A stretch of DNA of 64,000 nucleotides from Entomoplasma freundtii. Its GTDB lineage: Bacteria; Bacillota_I; Bacilli_A; Mycoplasmatales; Mycoplasmataceae. Shown in pieces: positions 34,769 to 51,452 of the stretch; the first letter of the stretch is position 1; each line of letters starts with the position of its first letter. Made by a program: the position numbers and the translations under genes. A model generated the notes under the pieces. The model was not told the DNA's origin. It did not search any database and saw nothing but the letters and a program-made list of their open reading frames with translations. The DNA is taken from the NCBI RefSeq assembly GCF_002804205.1, contig NZ_CP024962.1:558001-622000 (forward strand), given 5' to 3'.

Positions 34769-35833
34769 CTACATTCCATAGAATCTAAATTGTTCTAAGA
34801 ACTTTAAATTATTTTCATAAAAAGCCCGGATGTTGTTAACACCAAATTTCAACATTGCGATACGTTCGATTCCAACGCCAAAAGCTAGGCCTGTGGTAGT
34901 TTTGGGATTTAACCCATTCAAACTCATTACTTGCTCATTAATCATTCCCGCTCCAAGAATTTCAATTCACCCTGATTGTTTGCAAATCTCACAACCATGG
35001 TTTTCATTGCGGCATTTAAAGCACGAGATGTCCACTTCTACGCTCGGTTCTGTAAATGGGAAAAAACTGGGACGTAAGCGGATTTTAACTTCTTGGTCAA
35101 AAAGGCGTTGGCAAAGTGATTGCAACACTCATTTAAGGTTAGCAAAGGAAATCTTGGGTCCAATAGCAAAACCATCGACTTGCATAAATTGGTGAGAATG
35201 AGTTGCATCATCATCATCGCGACGGAAGACATTTCCAGCCGACAAAACAGCTAAAGTCGGTACCTCATTATCATGAGAATTATCCGCAACGTTTGTTAAG
35301 TAGCGAGCAGTCATATTGGTAGCATGAGTACGCATTACAGTTTCAGAATCCAAATAAAAAGTATCTTGCATATCACGAGCTGGATGTCCTAAAGGCAAGT
35401 TTAGTTTTTGAAAGTTAAATTCATCAGTTTCTATTTCCGTACCCTCAACAATCAAAAAGCCTAACTCACGAAAGATTGTTTTAATTTCGTTCATCACTAA
35501 ATTAAGAGGGTGCAGTTTTCCTAAGGGCAACGCAAAACCAGGAAAAGAAAAGTCAATTTTGTCTTTTGCTAATTTTTCTTTTCATTCTTGATCATTTAAT
35601 TCTTCGCGTTTTTTATTTAAAACCTCAGTCATGTGGTTTCGCAATTGGTTAGCCTCTTGACCAATTTTTTGGCGTTCTTCTGGAGTCAATGTTTTTAATT
35701 GCTTCAAAATTATATTTAAAGGCGATTCCTTTCCAAAAAAATGTAAACGCACTTTTTCCAAATCAGTTAAAGTTTTAATTTCCTGACTTTGGTGTTCAAA
35801 AGCAAGGGCTAATTCCTGAATTTTATTTTTCAT
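34769..35833 (-). CDS. pheS: Phenylalanyl-tRNA synthetase alpha subunit
   Basis: 354 residues. Coiled-coil tRNA-binding N-terminus (1-90), then the class II core with [35 protein letters not shown] and [14 protein letters not shown] (motif 3). A CxxC / CxxC insertion (CFKC and CEIC) is present. It makes Phe-tRNA together with PheT. First gene of pheS-pheT-yceD-rpmF. The start ATG 35833 follows GAGGTAAA. Confidence 0.97.
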
Positions 35834-35910
35834 TTTACCTCAAATCCCCAATTCCTAACTACTATCAATTCAATAAGTTGATTTTACTATTTTTTTAAGT
35901 CTGAAAAAAC

Positions 35911-35934
35911 CATAAAAGCCCCTTTTAGGGCTTT
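35911..35934 (-). terminator. Probable terminator of the large permease gene
   Basis: AAAGCCC-taaaag-GGGCTTT on the minus strand with a short TTTT tail; it overlaps the stop codon at 35933-35935. The T run is short, so it may be partial. Confidence 0.55.
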
Positions 35935-38900
35935 AAACAAGATTAGTGATTTGAGTTAGTGGACGACGGTTAACTTGATAATTTGATGCTAGCCAACCAA
36001 TAAACATAATGAGTCCTAAGACTAAGATTGGGATAACTAAACCTTTTCAATCGAAGGGGAAGAAAACAATAATATCCCATTGCTCAGCAGCAACAATTAA
36101 AAAGACTTTCCAGATAATATTTGAAAACGCATAAGCTAGAATGAAGGAGATAATAATTCCTACCACATAAGGACCCATAATAATTCAATTGATTTCCTTT
36201 TGTGAATAACCGATGGCGCGTAGTGTCAAGATTATGGTTGAAGCTTCATCGACAATAATGTTCATGACAACACAAAGAATAATTGTTAATAATAATGATT
36301 GCAATAAGAGGAAAATAGTCATTAAATCACCCATTGTGGTAGCAAAATTGGCAAAACCATTTCGCGCGATGTTAAACGGAAAAGCAACCATTTTCTGTGT
36401 ATCAATATTCATCATCATCGGGTTTGTGACAAGGTTCATCTTATTATCTATCTCAATAGCATCGTTAAGATTTACATCTATCAATGAGTCTTGAGACCGA
36501 GCGTTTTGTTTATTCTCATCGACACCTAGGAGAGTAGCTAGTTGCTTAATTAAGGGGCCAAAAACATTAGTAGAAGGTTTAACGTTCATGACTAACTGAT
36601 TACCACCAAAAGAAAAACTATTTAGCGATTGACCGATAGCCTTTATATCAAAGGTTCCATGTAACATTGATTCTTCCGAAATAATAGTATTAAAAAAGTA
36701 TTGACTAAGAACGCTATTATCATTAAAGTTGATTGCCTTTTTAAAGTCATTACTAAACATATTATCGGCAAATAAATTGTAATCCACAAAAATTAATCAA
36801 TAGGTACTAATAGGAATCGTAATCGACCTATTAATTCCCACAACAATAATGTTTATTTCTTCCCGAACCGATGTATTAGTATAAAAAGTTAATTTGTCAC
36901 CAATTTCAACATTAAATTGTCTTGCAATTGCGTAAGGAATAATCCCATTAAAAGTATTTTTTCCTTCTGGTTTAATAGTTAATTTTTCATATTGGCTAGC
37001 AGTAACACCATCAAAATTATATTGGCGTCTCACGTCTCCAAACCTAGTTTTTTGGGCATCGACTAGGTCTATTTGTGTAGCGCCAATGTCGGAGTTTTGT
37101 GGAATGACATTCAATAGTAACTGGAGATTTTCTTTGGTTTTATTAAAGAAAAAATTATTAAAGTTAAGTACTGGTTCATCAAGTAATTTTTCGGTTGATT
37201 TTGACAACATTCCAGCAGTAAGGATTCCTAACAAGGTCGCATTCATGTCCCCAATTACATCGATAATGCCTTCATTTTTAGGTTTATTATCTTCGGTATT
37301 CGGCAAGCGAGAAAAGGTATTAATTAACGGATTATTTTGCATATTTCAATAGCTAGAGTCACGAGGGTCGTAACCATAAAGCGGGTTATCAGGCTTTTTG
37401 GCATTTTCATAAATTTGTGTAAGTGCAGTTGTAATCTCATCTTCACTAATATTTGGATCAATATTGCCATTCGCAAGACCCAAAAGTCCCCTTAGCTGTT
37501 CCAAAATATATTGGTTAGCAAAAAACATTGAAAAAATTCGACTCAAATCGGTTAGCAAGATGTTATTTGCCAAACTTTCTTGCGGAGTAGCTCCTTTTGT
37601 TTGGGCTGTAAGACCAAAAAAGGTTAAAGCGAGACTTGCTTTTCTCTTTTCGGTATTTATTAAGTCTGAAATATTAAGCCAAGCGTCAGCACCTTTACCG
37701 AAACTTGTTAAAAAATCTTGATAATTTCCTTTATAACCACTATTATTAGCTACCATCTCTTGGATTATTGGAGCAAATTTATTGTCTAAAGGCTCATTTA
37801 AAGCTTTAAAAGTCAGAAGTCGGTAAACGAAATACTGGTTTTGGGGGTCAAAAACATTGGCGATATTTATTTTGTTCCCTTGAATGATATCAATAGCGAC
37901 GTCTTTAGGCATCAAAACTCAGTTATCAATACCTTCTGATTTAGCAATACTATTACTTAGAGCGTCTGTCAAGACTCTAAAGCGGAAACGCGAATCCGAA
38001 AAGTAGGTCTGCAAATCAGGGTTGGTAGTCATCGCTTCATTTACAGTTGCATAATCACTATAATCAATGTAATTGATTTTATTTTCTTCATAATCTTCAA
38101 TATCGTTCAAAGTAAATTTATTATCGCTCGATTCATCGATTGTTAAGGAATTTTTGTTTTGCCATAGATACTGATGATCAGTGTCCTTTTTAATTAGTGA
38201 AAAGCCTTGTTCAATTGCTTGGTACATAATCGCTTGAGCGCCAAACATTAAAGTATAAATCAAAGCCGAAAAGGCAAAAAGGATTTGCACAACCACAAAT
38301 TTTCCCTTGCTAGCCTTCACAAAACTTTGCGACAAACGGTATTCGAAACCTTTATCATGACGCTTTAAGGCTTTGGAAATTGGTCCAATATGAGGTGACT
38401 TTAAACTTTTAGAAGCCATATTGTTAATTAAAGCAAGCGCTGGTTGACGTAAGTAACGAATCGTAATTAGATAAGAGACAAGCATGAATAAAGCAGGCAC
38501 CCCAATAAAGATAACAAGAATTAAGCCTCAACCAAAATAGATTTTTTGGTAAGTGAACATAACACTATTTAGGAAATTTGAGGCCATGTAAACTTGTAAT
38601 GGGAAAGAGCAAAGTCACCCAAAAATAATGCCGATAGAGATAGTAATTAATGTCTTAATGGCAAAAATTAATGATAATTCGGGTGTTGTATAACCAAAGG
38701 ATTTAAAAATTCCTAATTGACGACGGGTTTCATTAATTTCTTTTTTAATTACAAAATTAATAAAGATAAAAGCTAATACGAGACTAACCAATCCTAAAAT
38801 AGTATAGATTACAACCTGAATCTTAATCATGTTTAATTTTGATATCGTAAGAACTTTTGAAAAGGGAACTATCGCGACCGTGGAATCTTCGTAAACACTT

Positions 38901-40477
38901 TCTCCTTTAGCAGGATTTAATTCTAGAACGCGTGGTAAATTAGACTTCCCTTGTAGCGTTTTTACCCGTAGGCCTATATTAGTACCGCCTTTGGGAATTG
39001 CTGTCGAATAAACATAACTAGCATGAATATAAGTCTCCAAATAATTTCCAGGTAAATAAGAATAAGTATAATTTTTAAATGGTTGAACAAAACTTGTAAA
39101 ATTAGGTCCTGGCGTTAATTCATCATATTTTAAAGCGGTGCCAACAATTGTCATCGACAATTCATTACCAACCCGAAAAGCCTCGCGGTCGATAACACTA
39201 ACGTTTGTGCCGAAGGGCGAAGGGGGTAATTTTAATTTGTCGCCTAATTTAATTTTATTTCCTTTTAAAAAGGATTCGTTAACAACGATTTCTCCACCAG
39301 TATTAATGCTTCCTTGTGAATTTCAAGTCGGTTTTTCACCACGTTCAAGGATTGGTTTATTGAATGGTGAACTTGTTTCAATACTACGCATATCAGTCGA
39401 AAAGTCAGGCGTCCAAGCTCCAGGCAAATTACGAGCTAGACCAAACTCGACCGAATTATCTAGGGCATATCGCGGTTGGTGGTCAAAGTTAGCTCACTGA
39501 TTTTTTGGATTATTAATTGTTTGCGATAGGACAAAATAAGAGATGTTGTTTTGATAATTACTTCAAAGCAAACTACGGAAATTAGCTTGCAGAATCATAA
39601 TTCCAGTAAGTGCTAAACTATGACTATTTTTAACATTCGGAGAGTTTTTAATAGCTATTTTCAAAGCATCGTAATCAATTGGACCCGTTTCTAATGGGGC
39701 CACGCCATTAGCCTTAAGAAACTCATTAATAATAAATAAAGTTCGTGTTTCAGTTAAAGCCGCATCTTCTTCAATTGTGATTCATTTGTCAGCTTTAACG
39801 TTAGTTTCTAAATCATTGACAAAAATATCAACGATGTGGTCAAGATAATTCATCGCTTTGTTAGGTTTTAAGTTTATCACTACTGGGATATTTGCTGAAG
39901 ACTGAGCCACCGCTAGAAATGAATTAACTTTATTTTGGAGTTGACTTAGAGTTTCCGTAGCTAAACTAATATCACTTGAATTTATTAACTTTTCATTATC
40001 ATACTTAGCCAATAAATCAGCCCAATTCCAACTAGAATTATTTAATTCTTCGGTTAAAATTTGGTCCAAAGCTAAATATAATGATGGACTAAAAATGGTT
40101 TGGGGGAAAGTGAAACCATCAGCCCCAGTGCGTAAATTAATTAATAGTTGGTTTAGGTCTTCTGGTTTGATTGGTTCATAACCATCTAACTGGTTTAAAA
40201 GACTTGGTTGATCCTCAATATTATTAGTATATTTATGACCATTTAAAACAAAATAGTGATAATCAAAATCTTGACTATATTTGTTTTTATCTTGAATTCG
40301 GTAATTATAAGTTTCTGATTGTGCCTTAATACGCAAAATTTTATTATTCATTTGTAAAGGAGTAGACATCATTCCGAGTACAATCGCTCCGAGCATAATG
40401 ATGAATAATAAAACGCCTAAAGCAGAGGCTCAATGTTTTACAAAAGTTTTTAAATAGCTATTGATGATTAAACGCAT
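35933..40477 (-). CDS. Very large FtsX-type ABC transporter permease
   Basis: 1514 residues in one frame once UGA is read as Trp. One membrane helix at the N-terminus (MRLIINSYLKTFVKHWAS, then a hydrophobic run) is followed by an outside domain of about 400 residues. A first FtsX block around 38615-38800 (KKEINETRRQLGIFKSFGYT) and a second at the C-terminus (ASTIILTLRAIGYSQKEIN) flank another large Asn/Asp-rich outside region. Permeases of this class in Mollicutes are usually paired with an ATPase; none is adjacent. AGGGGG precedes the ATG. Function unknown: lipoprotein release or export are possible roles. Confidence 0.88.
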
Positions 40478-40631
40478 TGGTCAGCCCCCTTAGACTACTC
40501 TAAAATTATAAATTTTTAATTGGGGAAAAAGAGAGATTTGAGAAAAGCTCAGCAAGGCTTCTCGCTTTTTAGACAAGTTTACCATTTTTTTCTCTGAAAC
40601 TTTTATAATTTAAATTAGGAGGAACCACACA

Positions 40632-40871
40632 ATGACTACTAAATGCCCATGTCCTAACAATGGTTGTATAAGTCTAGATGGAAAGGTAAAAGGAAAAACC
40701 AAATGTCCGCATTGCGGAATCCCAACCAATGGGGAGTGTCCTTGCATCACCATGTATTGTCCATGTAATCCTACTAATAAAGATCAATATGCAATGAGTA
40801 AGACTAAGGATTGCCCTTGCATCACCATGAACTGTCCATGTATGGAAGGTATGGCTAACTCGAGTTGCTAA
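40632..40871 (+). CDS. Small cysteine-rich protein with CPC repeats
   Basis: 79 residues with 14 Cys and no similarity I can name. The Cys pattern is CPC, C, CPHC, then CPCITMYCPC (36-45) and CPCITMNCPC (61-70), 25 residues apart, and a final Cys79. No signal peptide or membrane segment, so it is probably cytoplasmic. The spacing could hold several zinc or copper ions or a metal cluster, as in metallothioneins, or form redox pairs. A strong AGGAGG lies upstream with TATAAT at 40604-40609, so it is probably well expressed. It stands alone between the permease and the rRNA. Confidence 0.85.
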   Translation: MTTKCPCPNNGCISLDGKVKGKTKCPHCGIPTNGECPCITMYCPCNPTNKDQYAMSKTKDCPCITMNCPCMEGMANSSC

Positions 40872-40898
40872 CTTCAATTTTAATGAATTTTTAAAATA

Positions 40899-40926
40899 AA
40901 AAAAGACTCCCAAGGGAGTCTTTTTT
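40899..40926. terminator. Two-way terminator, Cys-rich gene and rRNA operon 1
   Basis: A 13-bp stem (AAAAAAGACTCCC and its complement) with a two-base loop and T runs on both strands. It ends the Cys-rich gene on the plus strand and the 5S side of rRNA operon 1 on the minus strand. Confidence 0.9.
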
Positions 40927-40932
40927 GTTTGT

Positions 40933-41039
40933 TCTGGCATCGCGCTACTTTCTCGCATTGCAATATCATCGCCGTGGTAGAGCTTAACTTCTGTGTTCGG
41001 GATGGGAACAGGTGTGACCTCTACGCTCTGGACACCAGA
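40933..41039 (-). rRNA. rrf: 5S rRNA, operon 1
   Basis: 107 bases. Recognised by CCCGAACACAGAAGTTAAGC and the paired ends TCTGG / CCAGA. It lies at the 3' end of operon 1. Confidence 0.95.
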
Positions 41040-41056
41040 TAGGTTTTCGAATTATC

Positions 41057-41087
41057 CTCTGAAAACTGAGTACTAGAAAAATATACA
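41057..41087 (-). other. 23S processing stem, 3' arm (operon 1)
   Basis: Complementary, with a few mismatches, to 44109-44140 on the other side of the 23S gene; together they would close the pre-23S loop for RNase III. The same pair occurs in operon 2 at 46223-46253 and 49275-49306. Confidence 0.75.
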
Positions 41088-41124
41088 TAATTTATAAATG
41101 TGCGTTTAGTAAATAGATTTTTAC

Positions 41125-44028
<2,904 letters not shown>

Positions 44029-44240
44029 GAAAAAATCTATTTTGCAATTTATAAATTTTAGTTTTTTTTAGATTTATTTTTGATGTCTAAATAAACAATA
44101 AGAAAAATTGTATATTTCATCTAATATTCAGTTTTCAAAGAACAATTCTTTTCAGAGATTGAATTAACAACCTCTGAAAACTAAATAGAACAGAATAGTC
44201 AATCTAGATTTCACAAACTAGATATCAGTTTTTACTCCAT
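44029..44240 (-). other. 16S-23S spacer, operon 1
   Basis: About 212 bases with no tRNA gene. It holds the 16S processing arm (44172-44191) and the 23S arm (44109-44140). Confidence 0.8.
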
Positions 44241-45770
44241 AGAAAGGAGGTGATCCATCCGCACGTTCCCGTACGGATACCTTGTTACGACTTCACCCCA
44301 ATCGCTAATCCTACCTTGGGAAGCGCTCCCCTTACGGTTAAGCTACCTACTTCTGGTATTACCAACTCTCATGGTGTGACGGGCGGTGTGTACAAGACCC
44401 GAGAACGTATTCACCGCGACATAGCTGATTCGCGATTACTAGTGATTCCGGCTTCATGAAGGCGAGTTGCAGCCTTCAATCCGAACTGAGACCGACTTTT
44501 TGAGATTAGCTCCCCATCACTGGATTGCGACTCTTTGTATCGGCCATTGTAGCACGTGTGTAGCCCAGGACATAAGGGGCATGATGATTTGACGTCATCC
44601 CCACCTTCCTCTAGCTTACACTAGCAGTCTCGTTAGAGTCCTCAACTTAATGTTAGTAACTAACGACAAGGGTTGCGTTCGTTGCGGGACTTAACCCAAC
44701 ACCTCACGGCACGAACTGACGACAACCATGCACCACCTGTCTCAATGTTAACCTCCACTACATCTCTGTAGCTTTGCACTGGATGTCAAGCCCTGGTAAG
44801 GTTCTTCGTGTTGCTTCGAATTAAACCACATGCTCCACCACTTGTGCGGGTCCCCGTCAATTCCTTTAAGTTTCACTCTTGCGAGCATACTACTCAGGCG
44901 GAGTATTTAATGCGTTAGCTGCAGCACCGAGGTAAACCCCCGACACTTAATACTCATCGTTTACGGCGTGGACTACTAGGGTATCTAATCCTATTTGCTC
45001 CCCACGCTTTCGTGCCTCAGCGTCAATAACAAGCCAGTAAACCGCTTTCGCCACAGGTGTTCTTCCATATATCTACGCATTTCACCGCTACACATGGAAT
45101 TCCGTTTACCTCTCTTGCATTCTAGTGATGTAGTTTTCAAGGCGAACCGAGGTTGAGCCTCGGACTTTAACCCTGAACTTACAAAACCGCCTACGCACCC
45201 TATACGCCCAATAAATCCGGATAACGCTTGCCACCTATGTATTACCGCGGCTGCTGGCACATAGTTAGCCGTGGCTTTCTGGTAAGGTACCGTCAAGTTC
45301 GAAAGCATTTCCTCTTCCAAATTTTCTTCCCTTACAACAGAGCTTTACAATCCGAAGACCGTCATCACTCACGCGGCATTGCTTCATCAGACTTTCGTCC
45401 ATTGTGAAAAATTCCCTACTGCTGCCTCCCGTAGGAGTCTGGGCCGTATCTCAGTCCCAATGTGGCCGATCAACCTCTCAGTTCGGCTACGTATCATTGC
45501 CTAGGTGGGCTATTATCTCACCTACTAGCTAATACGCCGCATCCTCATCTTAAAGCGATCCAAACGGATCTTTCAACTTCTTCTGATGCCATAATGAAGT
45601 TGTCATGCGGTATTATCCTTCGTTTCCAAAGGTTATCCCCCACTTTAAGGTAGATTGAATACGTGTTACTCACCCGTTCGCCACTGGGGTGCAAGCACCC
45701 CCGTTCGACTTGCATGTATTAGGCATGCCGCCAGCGTTTATCCTGAGCCAGGATCAAACTCTCATTTGAA
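44241..45770 (-). rRNA. rrs: 16S rRNA, operon 1
   Basis: About 1.53 kb. Starts near AGAGTTTGATCCTGGCTCAG and ends with the anti-Shine-Dalgarno GGATCACCTCCTTTCT. It matches the many AGGAGG-like sites ahead of genes in this window. Confidence 0.98.
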
Positions 45771-45878
45771 AAAAATGTGATTTTTGATTCTGACTATCCT
45801 TTTTAATTGTTGTATATGTATACTTAAATTTATTTAACTCAAAATTAATTGAATTGAACAAGATTTTGTACAATAATT

Positions 45879-45898
45879 GTTCTATTTAGTTTTCAAAG
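45879..45898 (-). other. 16S processing stem, 5' arm (operon 1)
   Basis: Transcript CUUUGAAAACUAAAUAGAAC is complementary over 20 bases, with one G-U pair, to the spacer at 44172-44191. This closes the pre-16S loop. Operon 2 has the same pair at 51045-51064 and 49338-49357. Confidence 0.85.
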
Positions 45899-45960
45899 AT
45901 CATTGTTGTAACCCTGATTAGGAAGTTCGTTTTTGAACTCCCCAACCGAGCGACTAGATA

Positions 45961-45989
45961 ATATTAACAAACATTTAATGCCATGTCAA
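45961..45989 (-). promoter_or_regulatory. Promoter of rRNA operon 1
   Basis: Minus strand TTGACA (45989-45984), a 17-base spacer, TAATAT (45966-45961). The -35 is perfect and the -10 matches in five of six. Confidence 0.92.
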
Positions 45990-46067
45990 CAACTTTTTCG
46001 CAAACTTTTTTATAAATTTTTTGAAGCAGTTTTTGACGAAAATATTTCATTAATGCCCGTCATTTAA

Positions 46068-46092
46068 TAAAAAAAGACTCTCGAAAGAGTCT
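46068..46092 (-). terminator. Terminator of rRNA operon 2
   Basis: AGACTCT-ttcg-AGAGTCT with a stable UUCG loop, followed on the minus strand by TTTTTTT. Confidence 0.92.
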
Positions 46093-46098
46093 GTTTGT

Positions 46099-46205
46099 TC
46101 TGGCATCGCGCTACTTTCTCGCATTGCAATATCATCGCCGTGGTAGAGCTTAACTTCTGTGTTCGGGATGGGAACAGGTGTGACCTCTACGCTCTGGACA
46201 CCAGA
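46099..46205 (-). rRNA. rrf: 5S rRNA, operon 2
   Basis: Identical to the operon 1 copy at offset 5,166. Confidence 0.95.
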
Positions 46206-46290
46206 TAGGTTTTCGAATTATCCTCTGAAAACTGAGTACTAGAAAAATATACATAATTTATAAATGTGCGTTTAGTAAATAGATTTTTAC

Positions 46291-49194
<2,904 letters not shown>

Positions 49195-49406
49195 GAAAAA
49201 ATCTATTTTGCAATTTATAAATTTTAGTTTTTTTTAGATTTATTTTTGATGTCTAAATAAACAATAAGAAAAATTGTATATTTCATCTAATATTCAGTTT
49301 TCAAAGAACAATTCTTTTCAGAGATTGAATTAACAACCTCTGAAAACTAAATAGAACAGAATAGTCAATCTAGATTTCACAAACTAGATATCAGTTTTTA
49401 CTCCAT
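49195..49406 (-). other. 16S-23S spacer, operon 2
   Basis: Same as the operon 1 spacer; no tRNA gene. Confidence 0.8.
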
Positions 49407-50936
49407 AGAAAGGAGGTGATCCATCCGCACGTTCCCGTACGGATACCTTGTTACGACTTCACCCCAATCGCTAATCCTACCTTGGGAAGCGCTCCCCTTA
49501 CGGTTAAGCTACCTACTTCTGGTATTACCAACTCTCATGGTGTGACGGGCGGTGTGTACAAGACCCGAGAACGTATTCACCGCGACATAGCTGATTCGCG
49601 ATTACTAGTGATTCCGGCTTCATGAAGGCGAGTTGCAGCCTTCAATCCGAACTGAGACCGACTTTTTGAGATTAGCTCCCCATCACTGGATTGCGACTCT
49701 TTGTATCGGCCATTGTAGCACGTGTGTAGCCCAGGACATAAGGGGCATGATGATTTGACGTCATCCCCACCTTCCTCTAGCTTACACTAGCAGTCTCGTT
49801 AGAGTCCTCAACTTAATGTTAGTAACTAACGACAAGGGTTGCGTTCGTTGCGGGACTTAACCCAACACCTCACGGCACGAACTGACGACAACCATGCACC
49901 ACCTGTCTCAATGTTAACCTCCACTACATCTCTGTAGCTTTGCACTGGATGTCAAGCCCTGGTAAGGTTCTTCGTGTTGCTTCGAATTAAACCACATGCT
50001 CCACCACTTGTGCGGGTCCCCGTCAATTCCTTTAAGTTTCACTCTTGCGAGCATACTACTCAGGCGGAGTATTTAATGCGTTAGCTGCAGCACCGAGGTA
50101 AACCCCCGACACTTAATACTCATCGTTTACGGCGTGGACTACTAGGGTATCTAATCCTATTTGCTCCCCACGCTTTCGTGCCTCAGCGTCAATAACAAGC
50201 CAGTAAACCGCTTTCGCCACAGGTGTTCTTCCATATATCTACGCATTTCACCGCTACACATGGAATTCCGTTTACCTCTCTTGCATTCTAGTGATGTAGT
50301 TTTCAAGGCGAACCGAGGTTGAGCCTCGGACTTTAACCCTGAACTTACAAAACCGCCTACGCACCCTATACGCCCAATAAATCCGGATAACGCTTGCCAC
50401 CTATGTATTACCGCGGCTGCTGGCACATAGTTAGCCGTGGCTTTCTGGTAAGGTACCGTCAAGTTCGAAAGCATTTCCTCTTCCAAATTTTCTTCCCTTA
50501 CAACAGAGCTTTACAATCCGAAGACCGTCATCACTCACGCGGCATTGCTTCATCAGACTTTCGTCCATTGTGAAAAATTCCCTACTGCTGCCTCCCGTAG
50601 GAGTCTGGGCCGTATCTCAGTCCCAATGTGGCCGATCAACCTCTCAGTTCGGCTACGTATCATTGCCTAGGTGGGCTATTATCTCACCTACTAGCTAATA
50701 CGCCGCATCCTCATCTTAAAGCGATCCAAACGGATCTTTCAACTTCTTCTGATGCCATAATGAAGTTGTCATGCGGTATTATCCTTCGTTTCCAAAGGTT
50801 ATCCCCCACTTTAAGGTAGATTGAATACGTGTTACTCACCCGTTCGCCACTGGGGTGCAAGCACCCCCGTTCGACTTGCATGTATTAGGCATGCCGCCAG
50901 CGTTTATCCTGAGCCAGGATCAAACTCTCATTTGAA
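49407..50936 (-). rRNA. rrs: 16S rRNA, operon 2
   Basis: Identical to the operon 1 copy as far as I compared. Start and anti-Shine-Dalgarno as in operon 1. Confidence 0.98.
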
Positions 50937-51100
50937 AAAAATGTGATTTTTGATTCTGACTATCCTTTTTAATTGTTGTATATGTATACTTAAATTTATT
51001 TAACTCAAAATTAATTGAATTGAACAAGATTTTGTACAATAATTGTTCTATTTAGTTTTCAAAGATCATTACCGTTTTTTGGGGTTTTGGCTGTTTTTTG

Positions 51101-51127
51101 AGTACTATTAACGAAGTTAATAGTACT
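51101..51127 (-). other. Leader hairpin of rRNA operon 2
   Basis: A perfect 12-bp inverted repeat AGTACTATTAAC / GTTAATAGTACT with a three-base loop. It is followed by CAAAAAA on the transcript, so it is not a terminator. Operon 1 has a different, shorter hairpin (GGaAGTTC / GAACTcCC) at the same place. Confidence 0.8.
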
Positions 51128-51153
51128 TGTTGCCTCAACCGAACGACTAGATT

Positions 51154-51182
51154 ATCTTAACAACTAATTAAGCAAATGTCAA
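51154..51182 (-). promoter_or_regulatory. Promoter of rRNA operon 2
   Basis: Minus strand TTGACA (51182-51177), a 17-base spacer, TAAGAT (51159-51154). The -10 is weaker than that of operon 1. Confidence 0.9.
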
Positions 51183-51395
51183 ACATTTTTTTAAATTATT
51201 TTTTGTTAATTTTATAAAGTCTTAAGTAGTCACTTTTCATAGTGTTGAGAGTTAACTCCTGAAACTTTTCAAGTCGTCGTTATCAAAAACGCAAAATAAT
51301 CATAACACATACAAATCGATTTACTAGACAAAAAAACGCAAAATTTTTAAATTATTTTTTAACCCAGTAAAACCGGCATTTTTTCGCAAAAAAAA

Positions 51396-51425
51396 TAAAA
51401 AAAATTCACTACTGTAGTGAATTTT
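51396..51425 (-). terminator. Terminator of gapN
   Basis: AAAATTCACTAC / GTAGTGAATTTT inverted repeat with a T-rich tail on the minus strand, 27 bases after the gapN stop. Confidence 0.85.
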
Positions 51426-51452
51426 TGCTTAGAAACAGACTTTGTGAATTTT

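Larger units (their letters stand above)
45771..46098 (-). other. Space between the two rRNA operons
   Basis: 328 bases. From 45770 upward on the minus strand: leader with the 16S processing arm (45879-45898), hairpin (45922-45938), start-site box (45943-45959), promoter (45961-45989), then the terminator of operon 2 (46068-46092). No gene. Confidence 0.8.
50937..51452 (-). other. Space between rRNA operon 2 and gapN
   Basis: 516 bases. Leader (50937-51070 shared with operon 1), an operon-2-specific hairpin (51101-51127), start-site box (51136-51152), promoter (51154-51182), about 210 bases of plain AT-rich DNA, then the gapN terminator (51396-51425). No gene seen. Confidence 0.75.

Noticed and set aside
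44250-45653. Open frames opposite or within the 16S gene (and copies at 49416-50819)
   Set aside because: Shadow frames in rRNA; no ribosome site, no codon bias.
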